A stretch of DNA of 12,835 nt from an uncultured Pseudomonadota bacterium (GTDB lineage Bacteria > Pseudomonadota > Alphaproteobacteria > RF32 > CAG-239): positions 1 to 12,835 of the forward strand of contig CACXFX010000014.1 of assembly GCA_902767055.1 (NCBI GenBank), given 5' to 3'. The notes beneath the pieces were generated by a model. That model was given only the letters and a program-made list of their open reading frames with translations. It was not told the DNA's origin and searched no databases. Position numbers and translations under genes: made by a program. Every line of letters starts with the position of its first letter. Positions within the stretch are counted from its first letter, which is position 1. Below, in pieces: positions 7,241 through 12,835 of the stretch.

Positions 7241-8161
7241 ATGAAAAAGTTTGTCATCTTCGTGCTTTGCACGATTGTTGCGGTATGCCAGGCATATGCG
7301 CAAGAACAAAACGAGGTTATGTTTCAAGACACGACCGGTACTCAAAATCCAGTCGAACAAAACGTCGCCAACAAGGATGTAACCGCAGAGTTAATCAATG
7401 CGTTGGCAAAAAAAATGTTGGATGAAAACGACGTGTATGATCCGCTGAATACCAGAGTCAGCGTTCCCATTCAAGGTAAAAGCCGGTTTGCAAGGCGGCA
7501 TCTGATTTATCAGGAACTCGGTATATCGATGATTGCCGGTAAGGACAAAGATATGGACGGTGATGATTCTGACGGTGATTCGAAAGGTTCCGGAAGTAAG
7601 TTGCCAGGTTTGCCGGATTTGCAAAATCAGCTTAATTTCGGTTTAAATGTCGATTATACCTTAAAGTTTGTGCCGGGGACGATCAAAGGTGATATGCTGG
7701 AGCTCAATCGTATGGGGTTTGCTTACAGTTTAGGCTTGGTGGCGGCTTTCGATCGTCAGGATAAGTATGAAGTAACCTGCGACTTTATGGGTAAATTCGG
7801 TGTTGAAACCGGCAATAATCACCCTTTGGGCGTAGGTTTTGATGCTCTTGTCGGAACGGGAAAATCATCCGGTTCACTCTACTTTATCGACGACGAAGAT
7901 GATGGTAAAAATGACGATGATGATGACGACGACGATGACGATGATCCGATTCATTACACGTCGTGGTGTTTTAAATTCGGCGGTCAATTCTGGGTTAAAA
8001 CAAATTTGTTGACGAGCGGCTTGAAGAACACAGATATCTTGCTGTTTGCACGTTTTGTGTATTCCGTCGATCCTCACAACGACAAAAATGATAATAATGT
8101 GATCAGTATATGGAACGAGGAAGCGTGGAGCTTTGGCGTCACATTGCGCTATCGATTCTAA
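7241..8161 (+). CDS. Exported protein, probable small outer-membrane beta-barrel with acidic segments
   Basis: Not recognised as a named family. The 306-residue product starts with a clean Sec signal peptide (MKK, hydrophobic core, A18-Y19-A20 cleavage before Gln21). Residues 102-113 form DKDMDGDDSDGD, containing a DxDxDG calcium-loop-like pattern (102-107), followed by a Gly/Ser linker. From about 131 on, alternating hydrophobic/polar stretches look like amphipathic strands: LNFGLNVDYTLKF, FAYSLGLVAAF, KYEVTCDFMGKFGV, CFKFGGQFWVKTN, ILLFARFVYSV and WSFGVTLRYRF. The protein ends in Phe, as many beta-barrel substrates of the BAM machinery do. Residues 225-235 are eleven consecutive Asp, placed where a loop between two strands would fall. 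There is no Shine-Dalgarno site before the ATG. Codon use (TTA, TCA, AAA present) matches the host genes, unlike the next gene. It has its own promoter and terminator, so it is monocistronic. A periplasmic beta-sandwich remains possible. Confidence 0.75.
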   Translation: MKKFVIFVLCTIVAVCQAYAQEQNEVMFQDTTGTQNPVEQNVANKDVTAELINALAKKMLDENDVYDPLNTRVSVPIQGKSRFARRHLIYQELGISMIAGKDKDMDGDDSDGDSKGSGSKLPGLPDLQNQLNFGLNVDYTLKFVPGTIKGDMLELNRMGFAYSLGLVAAFDRQDKYEVTCDFMGKFGVETGNNHPLGVGFDALVGTGKSSGSLYFIDDEDDGKNDDDDDDDDDDDPIHYTSWCFKFGGQFWVKTNLLTSGLKNTDILLFARFVYSVDPHNDKNDNNVISIWNEEAWSFGVTLRYRF

Positions 8162-8162
8162 G

Positions 8163-8201
8163 AAAAAAAATCAGCCTTAACATTTGAGGCTGATTTTTTT
8201 T
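8163..8201 (+). terminator. Rho-independent terminator, probably bidirectional
   Basis: Directly after the stop codon, ATCAGCCT (8170-8177) pairs perfectly with AGGCTGAT (8187-8194) across a 9-base loop. The stem is preceded by eight A (8163-8170) and runs into eight T (8194-8201), so the hairpin can terminate on either strand. Confidence 0.9.
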
Positions 8202-8309
8202 GTTTTTATAAAAATAAAGAAGATTCAATGAGTTAAAGAAAAAAATTAACGATATTTTAATTTTGTACAAAAAAATAAACAAAAAAATCAAAAATGCGCA
8301 ATTTTTTAC

Positions 8310-8338
8310 TTGTTTTTCGATTCAAAATGTGCTATGTT
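8310..8338 (+). promoter_or_regulatory. Predicted promoter of the large lipoprotein gene
   Basis: TTGTTT (8310-8315, preceded by AC) and TATGTT (8333-8338) are 17 bases apart in the otherwise featureless AT-rich stretch 8202-8467. The predicted start near 8345 leaves a leader of roughly 120 bases. The block closely parallels the promoter at 7164-7192. A Bacteroidota-style TTTG...TAnnTTTG promoter was looked for here and no exact match was found. Confidence 0.55.
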
Positions 8339-8371
8339 ATAGACTGAATTATATAAAGTTTGTTTATAAGT

Positions 8372-8434
8372 ATGGCGATTAGATGTAAATATGGAAAGAT
8401 TTTTCATGTTTCTTTTGGTGTGCCTATAAAATAG
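8372..8434 (+). other. Possible 20-codon leader ORF upstream of the lipoprotein gene
   Basis: ATG at 8372 opens a 20-codon frame (starting MAIRCKYGKIF) that ends in TAG at 8434. It lies inside the predicted leader, 33 bases before the lipoprotein ATG. It has no Shine-Dalgarno site, and short frames of this size arise easily by chance. Listed because its position between promoter and gene would suit a leader peptide; there is no other evidence of translation. Confidence 0.15.
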
Positions 8435-8467
8435 TAAAAAATAATAATAAAATAAAAATCTACTACT

Positions 8468-11400
8468 ATGGCAAAGAAAATGCAAATGATCGCCGTCATC
8501 GGTATGATGGCCGCGATGGTGTTTGGTTTTAACTCCTGCACCAAGGAATTTAATCTCGAAGCTCCCGAACAGAGCACTTCCTGGGCTGCCCCCAAGAAGA
8601 CTTCTCTCATTGAGAAGAATTTTTGGGAAGAGCTGAGCGAAAACTTCAGCTTCTTCGCGAAGTTCGAAAAGGGTAATTCCACCCTCTACGAAACCTCTTA
8701 TGAGCGCCCCTTCGGTGCTTACGGGGAAGCGACCAAAGTCGTTACCGTGGAAGCTGAAAGCGAGCTTTCAGGCGTCAAGTACGCTGAAGGCAAACTCGAC
8801 ACTCAGAAATCTGAGTGGGATGCTAAGAATGGTTGGTGGGGCACGCAGGTGACCCGCACTCAGGCTTTCCGCCTTGAGAACGCCAAGTATGGCGCCGATT
8901 ATTCGGACTCTTGGTATTCTACCAATGCTTTCTTCCAGAAGGACACCCTCAAGGCCGAATTCCCTGATGCCATCTGGAATCGCAGCGTTAAGCTCGATTC
9001 TACCGATGTTTATAACAAGAGCATCGACGGCAGCAAGGCCTACTACAAAGTCCGCGACTATGTCGCCACGGTGACCAATGTCGCCAGCATCAAGGACGGC
9101 TTTGTAAAGGACGCCCAGAAGGCTTCCAAGACCTTCACCATGAAGGACACTCTCAGCCTGCGCTTCTACGTTGAGCCCGATCCCGAGGACGAATTCGTTC
9201 GTCGTTGGGATGAGGTTGAGCTCTACAAAGAAGATGGCAAGATTGTCGGCGAGTGGATCGTGAAGGAAGAGTGGACCATTAGCAAAGTGCGTGAAGTTTA
9301 CAAGAAAACTCTTGATTTCACCGCTTGGGCCAAGGGAAGCGATAACAACCCTGTTTATCCGACCAATACCGCTTATCAGATTGTATCCGAAAAGTGGAAC
9401 GGTACGGGCAACAAGGCTATTGCGACCACCTCGAGCAATGGCATCAAGGCCGACGAGTTCAAGACCCACTTCGAGGTCTACGGTGACGAAAGTGTCACCC
9501 TGACCTATGAAGACCAGAGCGTTACTTTCAACGCTAAAATGGTTCAGGCGTCTGAAGCTGTGAAACAAGACTTTGGCAAAGCCGAACTTACCCTCATTAA
9601 TGGTGTATACTACAACATTTCTCTGTACACTGCAGAGATTTTGCCCGTGTATACCGTAACTGCCGGTGAGAAGAGCGCCAAGCTTGAGCTCTCCGCCAAA
9701 GGCGAAACCCAGCTCCGCGTCAAGGCTAACGCCAATGTGAAGGTTGAGAATCAGGAGTTCAAGGCTAATTTCAAGGCCGAGGGTGCAAAGCTTTATCACG
9801 AGGATGGACAGTATGCCAATTCTTGGGACGAAGTGGAGTATACCGAAACCGTGGAAACAGGCCGTAACAACGTGGTTCGCAATCTTTACCTGAACGGTAA
9901 CGTCAATTCTGTTGACAGCTACGAGGTCGAAGATGCTTCCATGCTGGGTCAGCTCAAGCTTTCCTCTATTAAGGGAAATGCCAACAGCACCAGTAAGAAG
10001 GATGGGAACTTTAACGTCAAGACTGTGGCCGCAACTGTGACCGCGACCTTTGACAATAAAAAAGTCCAGACCATCGACTTCAAGGTGACCAGCGAAACTG
10101 CTGAGGGTATGAGCCTTGGTTTTGCCGCTATCGATTTTGACAAGATTTCTTGCAAGATTGATACCGTGCGTGTAGCTGAAAACACGATGAAAATCGTGCC
10201 TAACTACACCGTGCCCGTGGTGATTACCAAGCTTGACGGTAAGACCGAGACCAAGGACTATGTCATTTACAATCCCTTCTATGAGGTTGTGAAGGCAAAG
10301 CCGGCCGACAAGGTTGACACCGTTTATACGCCCACGGTGAAGAATGGTGAGCTTGTCGTGCTCGTGGAGCGCGTGGTCAATGATAAAGACCGCACCGAAA
10401 TCCGCACGGATAAGTGCCCGCTGAACTTCGGTATCACCGCCCAGAACGCCAAAGATATGTATGGTAAGAACTATGCTACGACCTACAATGGTACGCGCAA
10501 TGTGAAGACCAATCCTGTCTCGAATGGATACTGGACTGTGGAGAATACGAAAGGTCAGGTAACTTCCACCCTTTCCAATGGTTCCGACAGTGATGACAAC
10601 ATCGCTGACTACGGATTTGATAGCAAAGTTACCTATACCGATGGTGATTACAGCTATACTTGGGAAGGCAAGATGGTGCTGTCTAACAAGACAGATGCCC
10701 TTGTTCCTGCCGGCACCAAGACCATCAATAACATCGTCTACAATGTCTTCGATTATCAGGAGAATTTTAACGGTGTTTATACGATTGATGGTAATGAGAT
10801 TGGCAAACCCGCCGATGCTGTGAAGCGCCAGATTTTGGTCAAAGTGGTAACCACCACTGAGATTGAAAATAAGCGCTACGAGGCAATCTTTGAGACCTCG
10901 GGTGCAAACCTGACGACCAAAGTCAACGCCAACAGCTGGGATGTGGTGACCTATACCGACGGTGTGGAGACCGGTCGCAAGACTGAAACCCACCCTCTGG
11001 AGGTCAGTGCCAATATCAGCGGTGCTACCAACTTCTCCGTTGACAGCAAGGATAACCTGAACAAAGAGTACAAGATCACTTCGGTGACCCGTACCGGTAA
11101 TCAGGTCACTACTGTCACCGAGGGCGGTGTGAAAAAGGAGCGTACGATCCAGAACTTCAACGCTACCGTGAACAACGGCCAGACGCTGAATGTTCGTGTA
11201 GTGACCGAGGAAGACCTGACCGAGGGCATGACGCTTTCTCACACTTATTGTGAGACCGTCAAGGCCAAAGGTATCAATGCCAATGTCAATGGAAACACTG
11301 TCACGCTGACCCCTCAGGTCAATGTGATGCTGGTTCAGGATAATGGTGTTGCCACCAAGGCTGCTACCGGTGAGGCAAAGGCCTACACCATCGAGGATTC

Positions 11401-12451
11401 GATGGTTGGCACTTATACCCCCGAGACCACTCAGGAGTATGAGCCCGAGGTTGTTAACGGTCGTCCCGTCGTGCATGAGTACGATGTGACGGATGGCGTA
11501 AGGACCTGGAAACAGGATTATCCTTATACCCCCAATAAGAACCTCAGTGCCAAGAGCGGAAAAGACATGTATGGTGAAAATTACAGCACCGTTTACAACG
11601 GTACCCGTAATGTCACCACCAGCACCAGCACCAACGGTTACTGGACTGTAGAGAACACCAAGGGACAGGTATATAGCACCCTTTCTAACGGTGTGAGCAG
11701 CGATGACAACATTGCTGACTACGGATATGATAGCAAGATGACCTTTAAGAAAGGTAATTACAGCTATACTTTCGTAGGTACCTCCACCTTTGCAAACTCC
11801 ACGGATGCCCTTGTTCCTGCCGGCACCAAGACCATCAGCGGTATCACCTATAACGTCTCTGATTATAAGGAGAACTTCAATATGGTGTACACCATTGACG
11901 GTACCACCATCGACAACCTGTCTGATGCTGTGAAGCGTCAGATTCTGGTTGAAGTCGAGATTGAGGACCTTGTCCCCGGTACGATTTTGGCAGTTAATGT
12001 CCGCGCCGTGGCCGCTGTTTGGAATGGTTCCAAGTATGTCAACGCCGACGGACACCTTGATAAGATCAAGGGTCTTGCCATCGTCACCAAGGAGCACAAG
12101 GGTGCCTACATCCCGTTTGCCGCAGCAAGTGCTGACGTCGCTCTGCCTACCGATGAAGAGATTAAGAACGCCAATTACGTTGAGAAGGACTATTATAACA
12201 GCGACTATGTTGCCGGTTATGATACCAACAAAAACGGCAATTGGCAGCTTGCCACCGTTGAGGACCGTAGCAACCAGATCGTTTATTTCGATAATGGTAC
12301 TGCTGTCCGCTCTCTGACCCAGAAATCCATGAATACTTGGAACTGGACGTCTGCAGAGCAGACCTCTCAGGTCGGCGGTTACAAGATTGAGGTTAAGGAT
12401 GGTGTTTGCACTGTCTACTTCAATGACAAGCTTGTCAAGATCTTCAAGTAG
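8468..12451 (+). CDS. Very large repeat-containing lipoprotein, probably horizontally acquired
   Basis: Function not recognised. The 1327-residue protein begins with a lipoprotein signal peptide: MAKK, a Met/Ala-rich hydrophobic core, then G20-F21-N22-S23-C24 followed by TKEF. An FNSC lipobox is commoner in Bacteroidota than in Proteobacteria. The rest is predicted extracytoplasmic, rich in Thr, Asn, Lys, Asp and Tyr, with few cysteines and no further membrane segment; it reads as beta-rich. Residues 424-793 and 794-1163 form two successive units of about 370 residues. Their last 132 residues are the best conserved (about 94/132 identical). A degenerate copy of that segment lies at 310-426. 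Residues 1164-1327 form a unique C-terminal part. The upstream sequence is A-rich with no Shine-Dalgarno site, and an in-frame stop at 8453 makes 8468 the first possible ATG. Codon choice is sharply different from every neighbour (AAG, GAG, ACC, GCC, CTC/CTG favoured; TTA, CTA and TCA absent from about 8768 to 12097), supporting transfer from another genome. A surface-exposed adhesin or binding scaffold is the most natural guess. Confidence 0.85.
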   Translation: MAKKMQMIAVIGMMAAMVFGFNSCTKEFNLEAPEQSTSWAAPKKTSLIEKNFWEELSENFSFFAKFEKGNSTLYETSYERPFGAYGEATKVVTVEAESELSGVKYAEGKLDTQKSEWDAKNGWWGTQVTRTQAFRLENAKYGADYSDSWYSTNAFFQKDTLKAEFPDAIWNRSVKLDSTDVYNKSIDGSKAYYKVRDYVATVTNVASIKDGFVKDAQKASKTFTMKDTLSLRFYVEPDPEDEFVRRWDEVELYKEDGKIVGEWIVKEEWTISKVREVYKKTLDFTAWAKGSDNNPVYPTNTAYQIVSEKWNGTGNKAIATTSSNGIKADEFKTHFEVYGDESVTLTYEDQSVTFNAKMVQASEAVKQDFGKAELTLINGVYYNISLYTAEILPVYTVTAGEKSAKLELSAKGETQLRVKANANVKVENQEFKANFKAEGAKLYHEDGQYANSWDEVEYTETVETGRNNVVRNLYLNGNVNSVDSYEVEDASMLGQLKLSSIKGNANSTSKKDGNFNVKTVAATVTATFDNKKVQTIDFKVTSETAEGMSLGFAAIDFDKISCKIDTVRVAENTMKIVPNYTVPVVITKLDGKTETKDYVIYNPFYEVVKAKPADKVDTVYTPTVKNGELVVLVERVVNDKDRTEIRTDKCPLNFGITAQNAKDMYGKNYATTYNGTRNVKTNPVSNGYWTVENTKGQVTSTLSNGSDSDDNIADYGFDSKVTYTDGDYSYTWEGKMVLSNKTDALVPAGTKTINNIVYNVFDYQENFNGVYTIDGNEIGKPADAVKRQILVKVVTTTEIENKRYEAIFETSGANLTTKVNANSWDVVTYTDGVETGRKTETHPLEVSANISGATNFSVDSKDNLNKEYKITSVTRTGNQVTTVTEGGVKKERTIQNFNATVNNGQTLNVRVVTEEDLTEGMTLSHTYCETVKAKGINANVNGNTVTLTPQVNVMLVQDNGVATKAATGEAKAYTIEDSMVGTYTPETTQEYEPEVVNGRPVVHEYDVTDGVRTWKQDYPYTPNKNLSAKSGKDMYGENYSTVYNGTRNVTTSTSTNGYWTVENTKGQVYSTLSNGVSSDDNIADYGYDSKMTFKKGNYSYTFVGTSTFANSTDALVPAGTKTISGITYNVSDYKENFNMVYTIDGTTIDNLSDAVKRQILVEVEIEDLVPGTILAVNVRAVAAVWNGSKYVNADGHLDKIKGLAIVTKEHKGAYIPFAAASADVALPTDEEIKNANYVEKDYYNSDYVAGYDTNKNGNWQLATVEDRSNQIVYFDNGTAVRSLTQKSMNTWNWTSAEQTSQVGGYKIEVKDGVCTVYFNDKLVKIFK
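9395..9745 (+). repeat. Degenerate copy of the lipoprotein's conserved repeat segment
   Basis: Codons 310-426 align loosely with the two strong copies. WNGTGN matches YNGTRN, then VYGDESVTLTY matches DYGFDSKVTY, FNAKM matches WEGKM, NGVYYNISLY matches NIVYNVFDY, VYTV matches VYTI, and RVKANANVKV matches KRQILVKV. It appears to be an older duplicate that has drifted. The order of matching blocks supports homology, but the identity is low. Confidence 0.5.
10451..10846 (+). repeat. Conserved 132-residue repeat segment, copy 1
   Basis: Codons 662-793 run from KDMYGKNY to RQILVKV. The segment is exactly 396 bases, the same as copy 2, with no insertion or deletion between them, and is offset by 1110 bases (370 codons). 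A 34-base stretch (10694-10727) is identical to 11804-11837. It contains NGYWTVENTKGQV, DDNIADYG, DALVPAGTKTI and YTIDG. It ends a larger unit beginning about codon 424. Confidence 0.95.
11561..11956 (+). repeat. Conserved 132-residue repeat segment, copy 2
   Basis: Codons 1032-1163 run from KDMYGENY to RQILVEV. By hand alignment about 94 of 132 residues match copy 1. Differences concentrate in two places: the stretch after DSK (TYTDGDYSYTWEGKMVL against TFKKGNYSYTFVGTSTF) and the region after YTIDG. This suggests variable faces on a conserved core. The ~238 residues ahead of it (codons 794-1031) correspond more weakly to codons 424-661, sharing NSWD, VETGR and LTEGM/AEGMSL. Confidence 0.95.
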
Positions 12452-12478
12452 TTGTAGTTTTATTTCTTTTTACTACAA
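12452..12478 (+). repeat. Inverted repeat immediately after the lipoprotein stop codon
   Basis: TTGTAGT (12452-12458) and ACTACAA (12472-12478) are perfect inverted repeats around a 13-base T-rich loop, starting on the base after the TAG stop. There is no following T-tract, so it is not itself a typical terminator. It may protect the mRNA 3' end or be a remnant of the acquired segment's border. Confidence 0.4.
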
Positions 12479-12510
12479 TTGTCATCCAAAGAAACATGAT
12501 TTAATCCATA

Positions 12511-12548
12511 AAAAAGAAACGGCACCCCTTAAAAGGTGCCGTTTTTTT
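12511..12548 (+). terminator. Rho-independent terminator of the lipoprotein gene
   Basis: AAACGGCACC (12517-12526) pairs perfectly with GGTGCCGTTT (12535-12544) across an 8-base loop. It is followed by a T run to 12548 and preceded by A residues. It is a strong ten-pair stem about 60 bases after the stop codon. Confidence 0.92.
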
Positions 12549-12575
12549 GTTTAGGGATTGCTAAAAAAGGGCGGA

Positions 12576-12609
12576 CTCCTAATCCTCACTGTGCTTGGAG
12601 GGGTGACGG
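12576..12609. repeat. Short GC-rich palindromic element, copy 1
   Basis: It starts CTCCTAATCCTC and ends GGAGGGGTGACG. The arms CCTC (12584-12587) and GAGG (12599-12602) can pair, as can CTCC (12576-12579) and GGAG (12597-12600). Both ends match copy 2 at 12617-12653, while the middle differs. The following GGAAGGAG recurs at 12734-12741. Confidence 0.6.
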
Positions 12610-12616
12610 GAAGGAG

Positions 12617-12653
12617 ACCCCTAATCCTCGGCTGGCGCCTCGGAGGGGTGACG
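12617..12653. repeat. Short GC-rich palindromic element, copy 2
   Basis: The outer arms ACCCCT (12617-12622) and AGGGGT (12644-12649) are perfect inverted repeats. CCTCGG occurs twice inside, with GGC/GCC able to form an inner stem. It shares the CCTAATCCTC start and the GGAGGGGTGACG end with copy 1, eight bases away. Confidence 0.65.
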
Positions 12654-12660
12654 TTGTAAG

Positions 12661-12719
12661 GGGATCCTGAAACAAGTGGAGCGCGACAAGCTTGCTCATC
12701 TTCGATTCCAGGATGACAA
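12661..12719. repeat. Decayed dispersed palindromic repeat
   Basis: ATCCTG (12664-12669) and CAGGAT (12709-12714) are perfect outer arms. Inside, CAAGCTTG (12687-12694) is a perfect palindrome flanked by GAGC and GCTC. The parts reading ATCCTGAAACAAGT and CAGGATGACA resemble the small repeats of the form 'GTCATCCTGAACTTGTTTCAGGAT' type that are scattered through intergenic regions of several Alphaproteobacteria. That link is from general knowledge, not a search. Confidence 0.55.
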
Positions 12720-12763
12720 TATGGAGGGTGACGGGAAGGAGTGTTGCCTTTGTTTAAAAAGAC

Positions 12764-12792
12764 TTGATTTGAAATTATAAAAAGTCCATAAT
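12764..12792 (+). promoter_or_regulatory. Predicted promoter near the right edge
   Basis: TTGATT (12764-12769, preceded by AC) and CATAAT (12787-12792) are 17 bases apart, the same ACTTG-plus-17 arrangement as the promoters at 7164 and 8310. Transcription would start near 12799. The stretch 12720-12763 between the palindrome cluster and this site holds only another GGAGGGTGACG-type end. Confidence 0.5.
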
Positions 12793-12798
12793 CAAATT

Positions 12799-12835
12799 AT
12801 GATTGAAATTGCGTTTGATGAAAATTCTGATTTAA
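12799..12835 (+). CDS. Possible start of a gene running off the right edge
   Basis: ATG at 12799 opens a frame of 12 codons (MIEIAFDENSDL) that is still open at the window end. It lacks a Shine-Dalgarno site, and the ATG falls about where the predicted promoter would start transcription, so it could be leaderless. Too short to identify, and the true start could lie further right. Confidence 0.3.
   Translation, partial: MIEIAFDENSDL

Noticed and set aside
8345..8467. A Bacteroidota-type -33/-7 promoter for the lipoprotein gene
   Set aside because: TAAAGTTTG near 8354-8362 is close to the TAnnTTTG form but has the wrong spacing, and no TTTG box lies at the right distance upstream. The sigma-70-like site at 8310 fits better.
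8768..12097. An 1109-codon open frame on the minus strand opposite the lipoprotein gene
   Set aside because: It is exactly codon-aligned with the sense gene, so its stops would arise only from sense TTA, CTA and TCA codons, which the sense gene avoids. The translation is low-complexity and has no recognisable domain, promoter or ribosome site. It is a by-product of codon bias.
8468..12451. The lipoprotein gene as a contig mis-join from another organism
   Set aside because: Not fully excluded. However, AT-rich DNA with host-style promoters lies on both sides, and the composition change tracks the coding sequence closely, which fits gene transfer better than a random join.
12571..12742. A CRISPR array
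   Set aside because: The repeats are few, differ in length and centre, are palindromic and have no regular spacers; no cas genes are nearby.

Overview
The window looks like chromosomal DNA of an AT-rich alphaproteobacterium. Likely relatives are the poorly cultured, host-associated gut lineages often labelled 'Azospirillum sp.' in metagenomes. The evidence is the run leuS-lptE-holA, an LptE with a Cys-Gly-Phe-Lys-Pro-Leu-Tyr lipoprotein start, a four-cysteine zinc-type adenylate kinase, and promoters that begin with CTTG. The taxonomic label is an inference from family knowledge, not a database result.

Layout from left to right. (1) Positions 2-832 hold the 3' part of a cysteine-containing, BspA-like leucine-rich-repeat surface protein whose start lies outside the window. 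(2) Positions 869-4966 hold a tight leuS-lptE-holA operon (Leu-tRNA charging, LPS export lipoprotein, DNA polymerase III delta), with overlapping gene ends and a promoter at 869-897. (3) Positions 4974-7092, minus strand, hold secY and adk with their own promoter. They converge on holA with a 7-base gap. The usual rplO and rpsM neighbours of this pair are absent. (4) Positions 7093-8201 hold a divergent gene for a signal-peptide protein that looks like a small outer-membrane beta-barrel. It has a DxDxDG-type acidic segment and an 11-Asp run, and it ends in a strong hairpin terminator. (5) Positions 8310-12548 hold a 1327-residue lipoprotein gene with internal repeats of about 370 residues. Its codon use is unlike everything around it: no TTA, CTA or TCA codon for about 1110 codons. 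Its signal peptide and leader look Bacteroidota-like, yet a promoter resembling its neighbours' lies upstream. It is closed by a terminator. (6) Positions 12571-12742 hold a cluster of short GC-rich palindromic elements that share a GGRTGAC-like end. After it come another CTTG-type promoter and the first codons of a possible gene.

The housekeeping genes are ordinary. The interest lies in the accessory stretch 7105-12835. Two neighbouring exported proteins have promoters with identical spacing and lack Shine-Dalgarno sites. The larger one appears to have been acquired by horizontal transfer, probably from a Bacteroidota-like gut neighbour, and then enlarged by internal duplication. No RNA genes, CRISPR arrays, transposases or complete mobile elements were seen.
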